A DNA stretch of 64,000 bases from Chitinophaga tropicalis. Its GTDB lineage: Bacteria; Bacteroidota; Bacteroidia; Chitinophagales; Chitinophagaceae. A program made the position numbers and the translations under genes. The DNA is taken from positions 310,001 through 374,000 of the forward strand of contig NZ_WRXN01000002.1 of assembly GCF_009758205.1 (NCBI RefSeq), written 5' to 3'. The notes under the pieces were generated by a model. That model was not told where the DNA came from. It saw only the letters and a program-made list of their open reading frames with translations, and searched no databases. Shown here piece by piece: positions 1-8,490 of this stretch. Position 1 is the first letter of the stretch; each line of letters begins with the position of its first letter.

Positions 1-153
1 CTGATGCTTGTGCTTATAGCAGGCACTTCAATTGCCGTTGCTGTAAAGGCAAGTCAATCCAAAAGAATTCCTTACTGCCATTGTGAGCCTGACCGCAAAT
101 GTAGTAATACTGCTACCGGTACATGGGGCATAAAAGTAGATATCTGCCCCTGA
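1..153 (+). CDS. small Cys-rich secreted peptide, C-terminal part (5' end outside window)
   Basis: Frame 1 is open from the window edge to a TGA at 151-153, giving 50 residues. The visible part begins with a hydrophobic stretch (LMLVLIAGTSIAVAV) like the end of a signal peptide or membrane segment. A short tail follows with a CHC pair and two further cysteines, ending ICP. Size and layout recall small Bacteroidota exported peptides of the DUF6520 type, but that assignment is from memory. Downstream lie a membrane-anchored propeller-like protein and a MauE-like redox membrane protein, so the cysteines may be oxidised to disulfides by that neighbour (inference). The true start lies upstream of the window, or could be the ATG at position 4. 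Confidence 0.5.
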   Translation: MMLVLIAGTSIAVAVKASQSKRIPYCHCEPDRKCSNTATGTWGIKVDICP

Positions 154-264
154 TCTGAAGTATTAGCACATTACCAATTTACTTTCAAACAAAGGGGTTG
201 TGTCAGTAGTATCAATCTCTTAACAAGCCTGATTTGTACTGTTGATGCAACCCTTCACCTTTTT

Positions 265-1221
265 ATGAAAAGGAACATCCTCTTATTATCCGCACTATTC
301 TGTACGGCTTTAATCATCATGTATATACTGGTAAAAGGCGCAGAACCTGACAGGATCTTTACCGGCTTTAACAGGGATTACAGCCATTATACGCTACAAC
401 CCATTGACACAGTACAGTTTCCCGGAAGGGTCAGTGTAATGCGGGTATTACCACAGGAAATATACGGATACGTATATAGTAAGAACACCGTATACCATTA
501 TAGCCCGTTAACCGGGAAGATTGATACCTTCTTTGAGGCTCCCGATATGATCACCCGGATAGAAGTGGATACGGCAACGCATATATTTTATATGGCCGAT
601 AAAACGGGAAAGAAAATGTACCGTTATCAGCCATCCCGCAAGATGCTGGACAGTGCAGGAGCAGAAGGGCAGACATTGCTTATATCCGATTATGACGACA
701 AAAAGCAGCAGGCCGTGCTGAAACTGTCAGGAAGCGGGAAAGAATTACATCGTTTTCCGCATTTTGAGGACGGGGGGCTCTCGGCAGACGGATTCTTTGC
801 CAGGAAAGGAGGATATCATTTTTACATACCTTTCTATAACAGTAACATACTTCGTTATGATGAAACATCCGGGCAGATAACCACACTTACAACCATTGAT
901 AAAACACCTGCCACCAATATAGCTGTGCCAACAGGAAAGATCTATATGCTTTCCAGTAAAGCTATCATCGCCAACTCAACAGCCGCAGTAGATGAAAAGA
1001 ACCTTTACGTGCTTTCCTATGTGTTATCCGCCGATGCCGTAGCCGACGGTTACCGCGGGCCCGCCGTAGATGTATACGATAACATGAGCGGTGCCTATAA
1101 AGGCAGCTTCCGGCTGCCGGGGTTCAGGAACCGGCCCGTGTTGCAGTTAGGTAAATGGAATGACACCCTGGTGGCCGCCTATGATTATAGTATTCTTCTT
1201 TTTAAGCTGAACGAGTTATGA
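265..1221 (+). CDS. membrane-anchored beta-propeller-like protein of unknown function
   Basis: 318 residues. Residues 4-24 form a single hydrophobic N-terminal segment with no convincing lipobox, so the protein is probably tethered to the inner membrane facing the periplasm. The rest consists of repeated short beta-rich units (for example YGYVYSKNTVYHYSPLTGKI and LTTIDKTPATNIAVPTGKIY) resembling the blades of a six-bladed propeller. Its stop codon overlaps the start of the MauE-like gene by 4 bases (ATGA at 1218), so the two are translationally coupled. Together with the small Cys-rich peptide gene upstream they form one apparent operon. No catalytic motif was seen and the ligand is unknown. 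The start is the ATG that opens the hydrophobic segment. Confidence 0.7.
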   Translation: MKRNILLLSALFCTALIIMYILVKGAEPDRIFTGFNRDYSHYTLQPIDTVQFPGRVSVMRVLPQEIYGYVYSKNTVYHYSPLTGKIDTFFEAPDMITRIEVDTATHIFYMADKTGKKMYRYQPSRKMLDSAGAEGQTLLISDYDDKKQQAVLKLSGSGKELHRFPHFEDGGLSADGFFARKGGYHFYIPFYNSNILRYDETSGQITTLTTIDKTPATNIAVPTGKIYMLSSKAIIANSTAAVDEKNLYVLSYVLSADAVADGYRGPAVDVYDNMSGAYKGSFRLPGFRNRPVLQLGKWNDTLVAAYDYSILLFKLNEL

Positions 1222-1622
1222 AAAAAATAGTACTGACAGCTATTGTATTTCTTTTATGTACGCTTTTCATGTATGCCGGCCTGGTAAAAGCGCTGGATTA
1301 TTCCCTGTTCCTTTCAGATATGAGCAAGTCACCATTGCTGGTGAAATATGATAAGTCCCTGCTGGGCCCTTCGGTACTGGGCTCCGAATTCCTGATAGTG
1401 GGACTGCTTTGTTTCTCCGCCACCCGTAAACCAGGGCTGCTGCTGGCTTTCTTCGTCATGCTGCTCTTCACCTTCTACCTGGGCACTCTCTACTTCTTCT
1501 ATACCAATATTCCCTGCTCCTGCGGAGGAATACTTGGCAAAATGTCTTATCCCGTTCATATAGGATTCAATGCCGCCTTTACCGTGCTGGCCGCCACAGG
1601 CGTTTTGCTGAACGGTAAGTAA
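1218..1622 (+). CDS. MauE/DoxX-like redox-associated membrane protein
   Basis: 134 residues with four hydrophobic segments (about 5-24, 52-68, 72-95 and 113-131), the usual MauE/DoxX topology. Residues 99-104 read PCSCGG, the CxC motif common in MauE-like proteins. MauE is known to help form disulfides in methylamine dehydrogenase, while the many Bacteroidota members outside mau clusters are only inferred to have thiol redox roles. It overlaps the preceding propeller-like gene by 4 bases. The Cys-rich peptide two genes upstream is a plausible partner. No methylamine dehydrogenase gene is in the window, so the symbol mauE is not used. Confidence 0.75.
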   Translation: MKKIVLTAIVFLLCTLFMYAGLVKALDYSLFLSDMSKSPLLVKYDKSLLGPSVLGSEFLIVGLLCFSATRKPGLLLAFFVMLLFTFYLGTLYFFYTNIPCSCGGILGKMSYPVHIGFNAAFTVLAATGVLLNGK

Positions 1623-1673
1623 AAAAGTTATATTGTGGTGTAAGTTTTTGGACTTACGGGCGACTGATCCTGT

Positions 1674-2156
1674 ATGGAGAAAGAATTTATTCAGATCATA
1701 AACGAACACCAGGGTATTATCTTCAGCGTATGCAGGATGTATTGCACGGAAAAGGCTGATATAGAAGACCTTTTCCAGGAAATAGTGCTGCAGCTATGGC
1801 GGTCCTTTCCCCGGTTTAACCGTACAGCTAAGGTGAGCACCTGGATGTACCGGATAGCATTGAACACTGCTATTACAGGTATAAGGCGCAGGAGCTCAAG
1901 ACCTGTATTCAGCGCTATCTCGCTGGACCAGGAAAATCATGCTGAACCACCACCGGGCAGAATGGATATTGAATATAACAGGGAGCTGTGGAAAGCTATT
2001 TACTCGCTCAGCAAATTTGACAGGTCCCTGTTACTGCTTTACCTGGAAGAAAGACCTTATAGTGAAATGGCGGAAATACTGGGACTAACAGAATCAAATA
2101 TTGGTGTTAAGCTGAACAGGATAAAAAAGAAGTTAAAGACAATCTTAAACCCCTGA
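1674..2156 (+). CDS. ECF-type RNA polymerase sigma factor
   Basis: 160 residues. Region 2 is recognisable around residues 25-75 (DIEDLFQEIVLQLW, then STWMYRIALNTAI). Region 4 lies at about 105-155 (ERPYSEMAEILGL followed by a basic recognition helix, LNRIKKKLK). These are hallmarks of sigma-70 family ECF factors, which direct polymerase to a small set of promoters. The next gene starts 3 bases after the stop and encodes a four-helix membrane protein, the normal position of an anti-sigma factor. Nearby inverted bases GTAAG...CTTAC just upstream (1640-1658) could form a weak hairpin. Target genes cannot be told from the window. Confidence 0.9.
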   Translation: MEKEFIQIINEHQGIIFSVCRMYCTEKADIEDLFQEIVLQLWRSFPRFNRTAKVSTWMYRIALNTAITGIRRRSSRPVFSAISLDQENHAEPPPGRMDIEYNRELWKAIYSLSKFDRSLLLLYLEERPYSEMAEILGLTESNIGVKLNRIKKKLKTILNP

Positions 2157-2159
2157 CTA

Positions 2160-2759
2160 ATGGAACTGGAAAATCTTAAAAATTCGTGGAAAAAAGAAAA
2201 TAATATGTATACACAACTGCATTTAAAAGATATGTCAGCGCTGGAACAGATGCTGACAGGCAAGACCTTTGACCTGATAGCTTCCCTGCGCAGGAAGTAT
2301 GAGAAGATCATCACTATGATGCTGATCAGCATGTTCCTGATGGTGATTATATTTCCCATGCTGTCTGACGGATTTACCTATCCGGGAAGCATTTCCGGCT
2401 TTACAAAATGTATGTTCTTTTATTTATTGCTGCTGGGATTTTACTGGGCAAAGCTCCGAGGAATCTATTACCTTGATCTCAGCGATTTTCTGAAAGAACG
2501 GCTGGAACAGCTGCTCACAATGTCCCGTCGCAGCCTGCGCATAGAAGTAGGATTCAGCGTGGCATTCTATGTGGGATTGCTGACCGTAGGCCGGTTCTTT
2601 TACGGGAAAGGATTGGAAGGATTGGCTACCACAGAAATGCTGCTGCTTTTCCTCTTGTCATTCCTCTTTGCCGGGGCTATGATATTTTTAATAGTGAGAA
2701 GGCACCACAGGCAGATTAAGGAATTGAAATCCTATTTGAAAGAATATCAACAAGCTTAG
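2160..2759 (+). CDS. four-helix membrane protein, putative regulator of the adjacent sigma factor
   Basis: 199 residues. A soluble N-terminal stretch of about 45 residues (ELENLKNSWKKENNMY...) is followed by four hydrophobic segments at about 47-67, 79-97, 126-146 and 158-180, ending in a short basic tail. It starts 3 bases after the ECF sigma stop codon, so the genes are surely cotranscribed. Membrane proteins in this place often sequester the sigma factor until a signal is sensed, and the N-terminal segment would be the contact site (inference). It has no clear zinc-finger or FecR domain. The same arrangement is frequent in Bacteroidota, where such proteins usually remain hypothetical. Confidence 0.65.
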   Translation: MELENLKNSWKKENNMYTQLHLKDMSALEQMLTGKTFDLIASLRRKYEKIITMMLISMFLMVIIFPMLSDGFTYPGSISGFTKCMFFYLLLLGFYWAKLRGIYYLDLSDFLKERLEQLLTMSRRSLRIEVGFSVAFYVGLLTVGRFFYGKGLEGLATTEMLLLFLLSFLFAGAMIFLIVRRHHRQIKELKSYLKEYQQA

Positions 2760-2784
2760 ATTCTAGCTTATTTGTAATAATTTT

Positions 2785-2810
2785 GCACCCAAATTGATTG
2801 ATTTGGGTGC
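2785..2810 (+). promoter_or_regulatory. perfect 10-bp hairpin overlapping the start of the radical SAM gene
   Basis: GCACCCAAAT at 2785-2794 is the exact reverse complement of ATTTGGGTGC at 2801-2810, with a 6-base loop. A T-rich run (TTCTGTTTTT) follows. Just upstream, TAATTTTG at about 2777-2784 matches the Bacteroidetes -7 element TAnnTTTG. The stem may terminate the sigma operon, act as an RNA leader element, or both. The likely TTG start of the next gene at 2794 sits at the base of the loop, so the structure would hide it. Confidence 0.5.
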
Positions 2811-5001
2811 TTCTGTTTTTCTTATTACACCGCCTTTCACACAGCTGAACACGCCATATCCGGCCACAGCCTATCTGAAAGGCTTTTTAAATACCAAGGG
2901 CATTACTTCATTTCAGGCAGATCTTGGAATAGAAGTAACCCTGGCCCTGTTCTCCAAACAGGGCCTGCAGGAGCTATTCGCCCATATCAATGATAAAGGG
3001 CTGGAACTCTCAGACAATGCCGCCCGTATTGTTGCACTTCAGGACGACTATATCCATACTATTGATGAGGTGATCCTCTTCCTGCAGGGAAAGAACCCCA
3101 CACTGGCCCACCGTCTCTGTAAAAGGGATTTCCTGCCCGAAGCCAGCCGCTTTTCCCAGCTGGAAGACCTGGACTGGGCATTTGGCTCCATGGGAACACA
3201 GGATAAAGCTAAACACCTGGCAACCATGTACCTGGAAGATCTTTCTGATCTTATTATGGAATGCGTGGATGAGCACTTCGGCTTCAGCCGCTATGCAGAA
3301 AAACTGGCCCGCTCTGCCAATAGCTTCGATGAACTGTACAATGCCCTTCAACAGGAATATACTTTTATAGACAAAATACTGATCAGCCTCCTGGAAGAGC
3401 ATATGGCCCGGATACAACCCAAACTGGTGGCCATTTCAGTACCTTTTCCAGGAAACCTGTATACTTCCCTCCGCTGTGGACAATGGATCAAAGCCAATTA
3501 TCCGGAGGTTAAAATAGCTATGGGTGGCGGCTTTGCCAACACAGAGCTGCGCTCGCTCTCAGACGCCAGGGTATTCGAGTTCTATGACTTTATTTCCCTG
3601 GACGACGGAGAAGCCCCTATAGAGAACCTGGTGGCCCTGGTAAAAGGGGAGAAGGACACTTCCGCGCTGAAACGCACTTTTACGCTTGTAGAGGATAAAG
3701 TGACCTACCTCAACAATAAAGGCTGCGCTGACTATAAACAGGCCCAGGTAGGAACGCCCGATTACAGCGATCTACTGCTGGACCGGTACATTTCTGCCAT
3801 AGAAGTGGTAAACCCCATGCACCGCATGTGGAGCGACGGCCGCTGGAACAAGCTGACCATGGCCCATGGTTGCTACTGGGGGAAATGCACCTTCTGTGAT
3901 ATATCACTGGATTATATTCGTCTGTATGAGCCCATAGCCGCCGCGTTGCTGTGCGACAGGATGGAAGAGATCATTGCCCAGACAGGACAGAACGGCTTTC
4001 ACTTTGTGGATGAAGCCGCTCCGCCGGCGCTGATGCGCGCCCTGGCGCTGGAAATACTGAAAAGGAAACTGGTGGTCAGCTGGTGGACCAACGTGCGGTT
4101 TGAGAAAAGTTTCACGCGCGATCTCTGCCTGTTACTGAAAGCTTCGGGATGTATTGCCGTTTCCGGGGGACTGGAAGTAGCGTCAGACAGGTTGCTGGAA
4201 CTCATACAAAAAGGGATTACAGTGGCACAGGTGGCACAGGTGAACAGGAACTTCACCGAAGCAGGCATTATGGTGCATGCCTACCTCATGTATGGTTTTC
4301 CTACCCAAACAGCGCAGGAAACCATAGATTCCCTGGAAATGGTCAGGCAGATGTTCAAAACAGGTATCCTGCAATCTGCTTTCTGGCACCAGTTCACTAT
4401 GACCGCACACAGCCCTGTAGGACAGGACCCGGAGAAATACAGCGTACGGAAAGAGTCCGAAGCATTAGGCGCTTTCGCCAATAATGATATTGTACATATA
4501 GATGAAACAGGAGCCGATCATGAACAATTCAGCTACGGGCTGAAAAAGTCCCTGCTCAACTACATGCACGGTCTTTGCCTGGACGATCCCCTGCAGAAAT
4601 GGTTTGAATTTAAAGTGCCTAAAACAAAGGTCACACCTGATTATATAACCAATTGCCTGACGGAAGATGCCTACTCCGCTCCAAAACCTACAGCGAAGAT
4701 CGTCTGGCTGGGTAAAACGCCTGCAGTACAAACTATCACCAAAACCAAGAAAGGCAGCTCCTGGGAAGTAGCTTCTCTTACCTTCCAGAACAGGAAAGAA
4801 AAAGCCAATATCAGCGTAGCGCCCGAACAAGGGGCATGGCTGGCGGAAATGCTTGAGAAACTGTCGATAGCCAATCCGAAAACATATACCTTAAAAGAAG
4901 TAATGGATAGTTATGAAGCGGCGGGACTGGAAGACTTTGAACTTTTCTGGGATAATAAGCCCGTAAACTCTCTTTATAAATTCGGACTGTTGAAACTGTG
5001 A
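2794..5001 (+). CDS. B12-binding-type radical SAM protein
   Basis: 735 residues. The N-terminal half has the Rossmann-like pattern of cobalamin-binding radical SAM proteins (SVFLITPPFTQ at the start, then AISVPFPGNLYTSL and KIAMGGGF near 210-245), but the classic DxHxxG cobalamin motif is not evident. The radical SAM core holds cysteines at 360, 365 and 368 (GCYWGKCTFCD), which is CX4CX2C instead of the canonical CX3CX2C. A following SGGLEVASDRLLELIQKG segment is typical of this superfamily. It has a long C-terminal region of about 200 residues with no known domain. There is no good ATG near the beginning. TTG at 2794 or TTG at 2803 must serve, both within a hairpin. The substrate is unknown. 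Confidence 0.8.
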   Translation: MIDLGASVFLITPPFTQLNTPYPATAYLKGFLNTKGITSFQADLGIEVTLALFSKQGLQELFAHINDKGLELSDNAARIVALQDDYIHTIDEVILFLQGKNPTLAHRLCKRDFLPEASRFSQLEDLDWAFGSMGTQDKAKHLATMYLEDLSDLIMECVDEHFGFSRYAEKLARSANSFDELYNALQQEYTFIDKILISLLEEHMARIQPKLVAISVPFPGNLYTSLRCGQWIKANYPEVKIAMGGGFANTELRSLSDARVFEFYDFISLDDGEAPIENLVALVKGEKDTSALKRTFTLVEDKVTYLNNKGCADYKQAQVGTPDYSDLLLDRYISAIEVVNPMHRMWSDGRWNKLTMAHGCYWGKCTFCDISLDYIRLYEPIAAALLCDRMEEIIAQTGQNGFHFVDEAAPPALMRALALEILKRKLVVSWWTNVRFEKSFTRDLCLLLKASGCIAVSGGLEVASDRLLELIQKGITVAQVAQVNRNFTEAGIMVHAYLMYGFPTQTAQETIDSLEMVRQMFKTGILQSAFWHQFTMTAHSPVGQDPEKYSVRKESEALGAFANNDIVHIDETGADHEQFSYGLKKSLLNYMHGLCLDDPLQKWFEFKVPKTKVTPDYITNCLTEDAYSAPKPTAKIVWLGKTPAVQTITKTKKGSSWEVASLTFQNRKEKANISVAPEQGAWLAEMLEKLSIANPKTYTLKEVMDSYEAAGLEDFELFWDNKPVNSLYKFGLLKL

Positions 5002-5194
5002 GTGACTGGTTATATGAGCTGCTGTCAACAGCACTGTTATCAAAAAAATCAGACTGGGATAATTTGGACAATTGATGTGTATATACAATATATCCGTCCG
5101 GAAGGTAAAGTATTAATTTTTACCGCCGTCCGGTCAAAATCGTTTGAATGAAATACACATCAACGTAAAAGAGTTTATCGCAATGATGGAAGCA

Positions 5195-6733
5195 TTACAG
5201 GTTCTCCCGTTTAACCCATTCATTGAATTTTTCTTCACTAAAAGTTGAATCCAAACCGGTTCCTGTTATCCATTGCTCATAAATACTCCATGTGGAGAGC
5301 TCTTCCGGGGCATCTTCTTTTCCTTCTCTCTTACAGATAACCAATAAGTACTTAATAATTTCATCCTGCTTTTCTATATCATTAATATCCATTCCCCTCA
5401 GATCCACACGCCAGTATTTGATATAATCCGGTTCCTTAGCCAATGCCAGCTGCTTTTGCTTCTTTTCCTGTTCTTCCTTCATTTTTTCAGGAGTTGTGCC
5501 CAGGGTGAAAGGATTAACCTGAGTATACCCTTTTATATATCCTTCTCTGGATTTGGTTTGTTCTAACTCTGATTTAATAGAGTGGGTTGTTCGTTTAGCA
5601 ATATATTTGTCGTTAAATTCAAGAAAATTCTCTTGCGGAGAAAAACCGTCGCCTTCTTTAAATTCCCTCAGTTCAGGCGCCAGTAAGAAGGGCTTGCCTT
5701 TATGAGCTTCAAGGGAAAAGATACTACCCTCTATCTCTGCAATACCCGTTTTGGCGTGATGAGGATAAGGAAACGTTACGTCTTCTACATACTCCAGTTT
5801 CGCATATTTTGTTGTACTGACACCTGGGAAATTCAATACTGTCTCATCATCTTCCTCCTTCTTTTCTGTTTCCTCTTTTTCTTTCAAAAAGCGGGTTAGG
5901 ATATTCCGCCTTCTTTCTTCATATAGTTTATTTGCGAATCTGCCACAGTCATTTTCTACCTGGGTACTAAAAATAATAACTCCCATTTCTTTGTCAATTT
6001 CGCTGAGGGCTTCCGGTATGTCTTTGTCCGGATGCATAACCTTATATTGATGAGAAAGACTGAATCTTGAAAGCTGCTCCGGACTATCCAGTAATAAGCT
6101 GTCTCTCAGTGCATAAACTAATTGTTGTAATTCTGCCATCCACATCACGAGCCTTTCCCTGTATGGAGACATCTCATCATCTATTTCTTCTTTTATTTTG
6201 TGATCAAAGGCCTCATAAGCTTTATTAGCTGTTTTGGCGAAAATATCCAGCTCGTCCAGGTTCCTGGGATCTGCAGAGATCTGAGCTATAAGGGTACTAA
6301 TATCCTCAGATGATTTAGATCTTACAAATTCCATAGCTCCCTGTAGCTTAGATAGCAGAACACTGATATTACCAGGTTTCTCTTCTGCTATTACCACCAT
6401 CTCCTGCGATATCCATACACCTTCGCTTTCCTTATCAGACATCCGCCTTACCCTGTACCTTGTTTCATCTGTTTCAAGTATCTCTACTTCTTCTCCGTCT
6501 TTGAATTGTTTGTCCTCTGCACCTTCCTGAAACCTGATATGGCCCCTTTTTAACTGTACTACAGTTGACAGCTGAAAAGGAGGAAGCGATTGCGCATTAG
6601 AAATATTAAGAGGATCTTTTGCCTGGTGTATAATTTTTACAGCGGGGAAAGAACGGCTGCCAGGACCTGTTCTGTTTGAATCCTGGATGTTTGTAACAAT
6701 ATTTGACCTGTTGAATTCGGGGCTTTGTCTCAT
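5195..6733 (-). CDS. uncharacterised protein with a leader resembling contractile-injection-system cargo
   Basis: 512 residues from the ATG at 6733. That start is chosen because a good promoter lies at 6758-6788, inside the longer frame that opens at 6841. The first 65 residues are polar, Ser/Asn/Pro rich and end in LPPFQL-STVVQLKRG. This resembles the N-terminal leaders of many eCIS-associated DUF4157-type proteins (from memory, not searched). A small SH3-like segment follows (about residues 75-100, GEEVEILETDETRYRVRRM). The remainder is highly charged and helical with coiled-coil potential. No DUF4157 peptidase HExxH motif and no toxin signature were found. Flanking genes run on the other strand and no injection-system genes are nearby, so it is an orphan. 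Function unknown. Confidence 0.55.
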   Translation of the reverse strand: MRQSPEFNRSNIVTNIQDSNRTGPGSRSFPAVKIIHQAKDPLNISNAQSLPPFQLSTVVQLKRGHIRFQEGAEDKQFKDGEEVEILETDETRYRVRRMSDKESEGVWISQEMVVIAEEKPGNISVLLSKLQGAMEFVRSKSSEDISTLIAQISADPRNLDELDIFAKTANKAYEAFDHKIKEEIDDEMSPYRERLVMWMAELQQLVYALRDSLLLDSPEQLSRFSLSHQYKVMHPDKDIPEALSEIDKEMGVIIFSTQVENDCGRFANKLYEERRRNILTRFLKEKEETEKKEEDDETVLNFPGVSTTKYAKLEYVEDVTFPYPHHAKTGIAEIEGSIFSLEAHKGKPFLLAPELREFKEGDGFSPQENFLEFNDKYIAKRTTHSIKSELEQTKSREGYIKGYTQVNPFTLGTTPEKMKEEQEKKQKQLALAKEPDYIKYWRVDLRGMDINDIEKQDEIIKYLLVICKREGKEDAPEELSTWSIYEQWITGTGLDSTFSEEKFNEWVKRENL

Positions 6734-6757
6734 AAGATTATAGGGCTGTACTTTTGC

Positions 6758-6788
6758 CAAAGTAATAAAATGCAGGCATAAACACAAA
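6758..6788 (-). promoter_or_regulatory. Bacteroidetes-type promoter of the cargo-like gene
   Basis: On the minus strand TTTG (6788-6785) is followed by a 19-base spacer and TTACTTTG (6765-6758), one base from the -7 consensus TAnnTTTG. It lies 25 bases before the ATG at 6733. Confidence 0.6.
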
Positions 6789-6976
6789 CATTCCCCGGGG
6801 GAATATAGCATATTAAAGCTTTTTGCCTGAAAGCTGTTCATTCAAAGAGATTAAAGGCATCTATAATGTTTGGCCTGGGTTGATCCCTACCAGGAGCGCG
6901 TAGATAGAGGACATGTTGGGGTATATAGTTTATTTGGAGTATATTGGGATTACTATATAAATGTAAACCATTTTAC

Positions 6977-8458
6977 ATGAACAAGCTTCTATTTGTTTTG
7001 TTAATAACCTTACTTCCAGTTAAGTTAACAGCCCAGGACAAACCAGTGCCTTCGGAGCTTTCTGCCGGGCAGATAGCACAAAATAAACCCGCAGCACTGA
7101 ATTTAAGAAGAGACTCCACCTGGATAGTTGTCCATTCAAAAGACCCACAGAATAAGGTCTGGGCTATCAGTTTTCATAACATGTATCCTTACATGCAGGA
7201 GCAATTTGACCGTCGCCCGGTACAGGATACTGCTATTGCAGGAATATCCATTGAAAGGCCTGATATGGGAACACTCATAGTTGAAATGACAAGATATGAG
7301 GTATTTCTATTGCCCCATGATACCCTACATATATCAGTAGAAGGAGGAGAATTAAGTTTCAGGGGAAGATCAGCATCTATAAACAGGTTTTTACAATATC
7401 GCCTTAAAAAAGAAGGATCGGTTTACCCGGTTGTTGCAGGTAGTAGCAGGCGGGTTGACGGAATACGGTCTGTTGATTCCTGTTATAAGGCTTTTACGGG
7501 ATACGAGAAAAAAGATAAAGAGTTTCTTTATTCGTATCTCACATCGATAGAACCTTTACCAGCCTGGTATGTAAATAACGAAATATATAACTATCAGATG
7601 CTAAGGATACTCAATCTCCTTGGACTAGGGCTGGAAAGGAAGATAAACCGTACAGAACTTCAGCGTTATGCGAAAAATATAAAAAAGTTTATGAATACTG
7701 TCGATGAGGATTTTAAAGGGCGTCTTCTTTACCATGTGCTTATCTGGGACTATATAGCAAAATTTTATGATCTTAAGCAGATTAAAACAATAAGCGATAG
7801 CTATCAATATCAGGCATCCATTATCAGAAACCTTCTGAAAAAAGATCTGACCAGGCAGACATATCTGGCATTCTGGTTTTCGATGCAATTCTCAAGAACA
7901 CAGAACCTGCGTAATTGGGAAGATTACAGGAAGCTGAGGGAAGAGATGAAAAACGAAATTAAGGATAAAGTAATAGATTCTGTACTTGATGATATGCTGG
8001 CAAAGAAAAAGCAATACCTGGAAAGCCCCGCCGCTTTATCTAAAGGTACAGCTGCACCACTATTCTCACTTAAAAATGAAAAAGGACAGGAGATCAGTTC
8101 TAAAGATCTTGCAGGCAGATGGATATATCTAAGTCTTTGGGGAACCTGGTGCATGCCTTGCAGAGAAGAAATGCCTGATAAGAATAAACTGGCAGCAACG
8201 TACGGAGATAACCTAACGGTAGTGAACATCTGTTTAAGAAGCGATTCTACTGAATGGCAAAATGCCATAGCAAACCAGCAAATTGCCGGGGTTAATTTAT
8301 TTGCTGACAAAACAAGAGGGCAAAAGATCGAAAAAGACTTTAAACTTTCCGCTTATCCGCACCACGTGCTGATCTCTCCGGATGGCAACATATATGAGAA
8401 CGGAACTTTACCGCCTAAAGAGATGCCTGAGCTACTGGATAAATTACTCAAACAATAA
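6977..8458 (+). CDS. TlpA-like thioredoxin-domain protein, exported
   Basis: 493 residues from the ATG at 6977, which opens a clear signal peptide (MNKLLFVLLITLLPVKLTAQ). The upstream in-frame start at 6944 would put 11 extra residues before it. The first 340 residues form an N-terminal region common in Bacteroidota TlpA proteins. The C-terminal thioredoxin fold starts near 355, with active-site cysteines C392 and C395 (WCMPC) and a cis-proline region AYPHHVLISPDG. Such proteins reduce or rearrange disulfides in the periplasm, often for cytochrome maturation or nutrient-uptake machinery. It stands alone between convergent or divergent neighbours. The stop codon lies in a terminator stem. Confidence 0.85.
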   Translation: MNKLLFVLLITLLPVKLTAQDKPVPSELSAGQIAQNKPAALNLRRDSTWIVVHSKDPQNKVWAISFHNMYPYMQEQFDRRPVQDTAIAGISIERPDMGTLIVEMTRYEVFLLPHDTLHISVEGGELSFRGRSASINRFLQYRLKKEGSVYPVVAGSSRRVDGIRSVDSCYKAFTGYEKKDKEFLYSYLTSIEPLPAWYVNNEIYNYQMLRILNLLGLGLERKINRTELQRYAKNIKKFMNTVDEDFKGRLLYHVLIWDYIAKFYDLKQIKTISDSYQYQASIIRNLLKKDLTRQTYLAFWFSMQFSRTQNLRNWEDYRKLREEMKNEIKDKVIDSVLDDMLAKKKQYLESPAALSKGTAAPLFSLKNEKGQEISSKDLAGRWIYLSLWGTWCMPCREEMPDKNKLAATYGDNLTVVNICLRSDSTEWQNAIANQQIAGVNLFADKTRGQKIEKDFKLSAYPHHVLISPDGNIYENGTLPPKEMPELLDKLLKQ

Positions 8459-8486
8459 CGCCGGATATAATACCCGGCGTTACTGT
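8456..8486 (+). terminator. hairpin terminator between convergent genes
   Basis: TAACGCCGG (8456-8464) pairs perfectly with CCGGCGTTA (8474-8482) across a 9-base loop, followed by CTGTTTTA. The left arm includes the stop codon of the TlpA-like gene. The HAD gene converges from the other side, so it may serve both. Confidence 0.7.
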
Positions 8487-8490
8487 TTTA

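Noticed and set aside
5094..5133. CCGTCCGG direct repeats flanking a GGTAAA/TTTACC stem between convergent genes
   Set aside because: The stem is only 6 bp without a T-run, so it was not called as a terminator.
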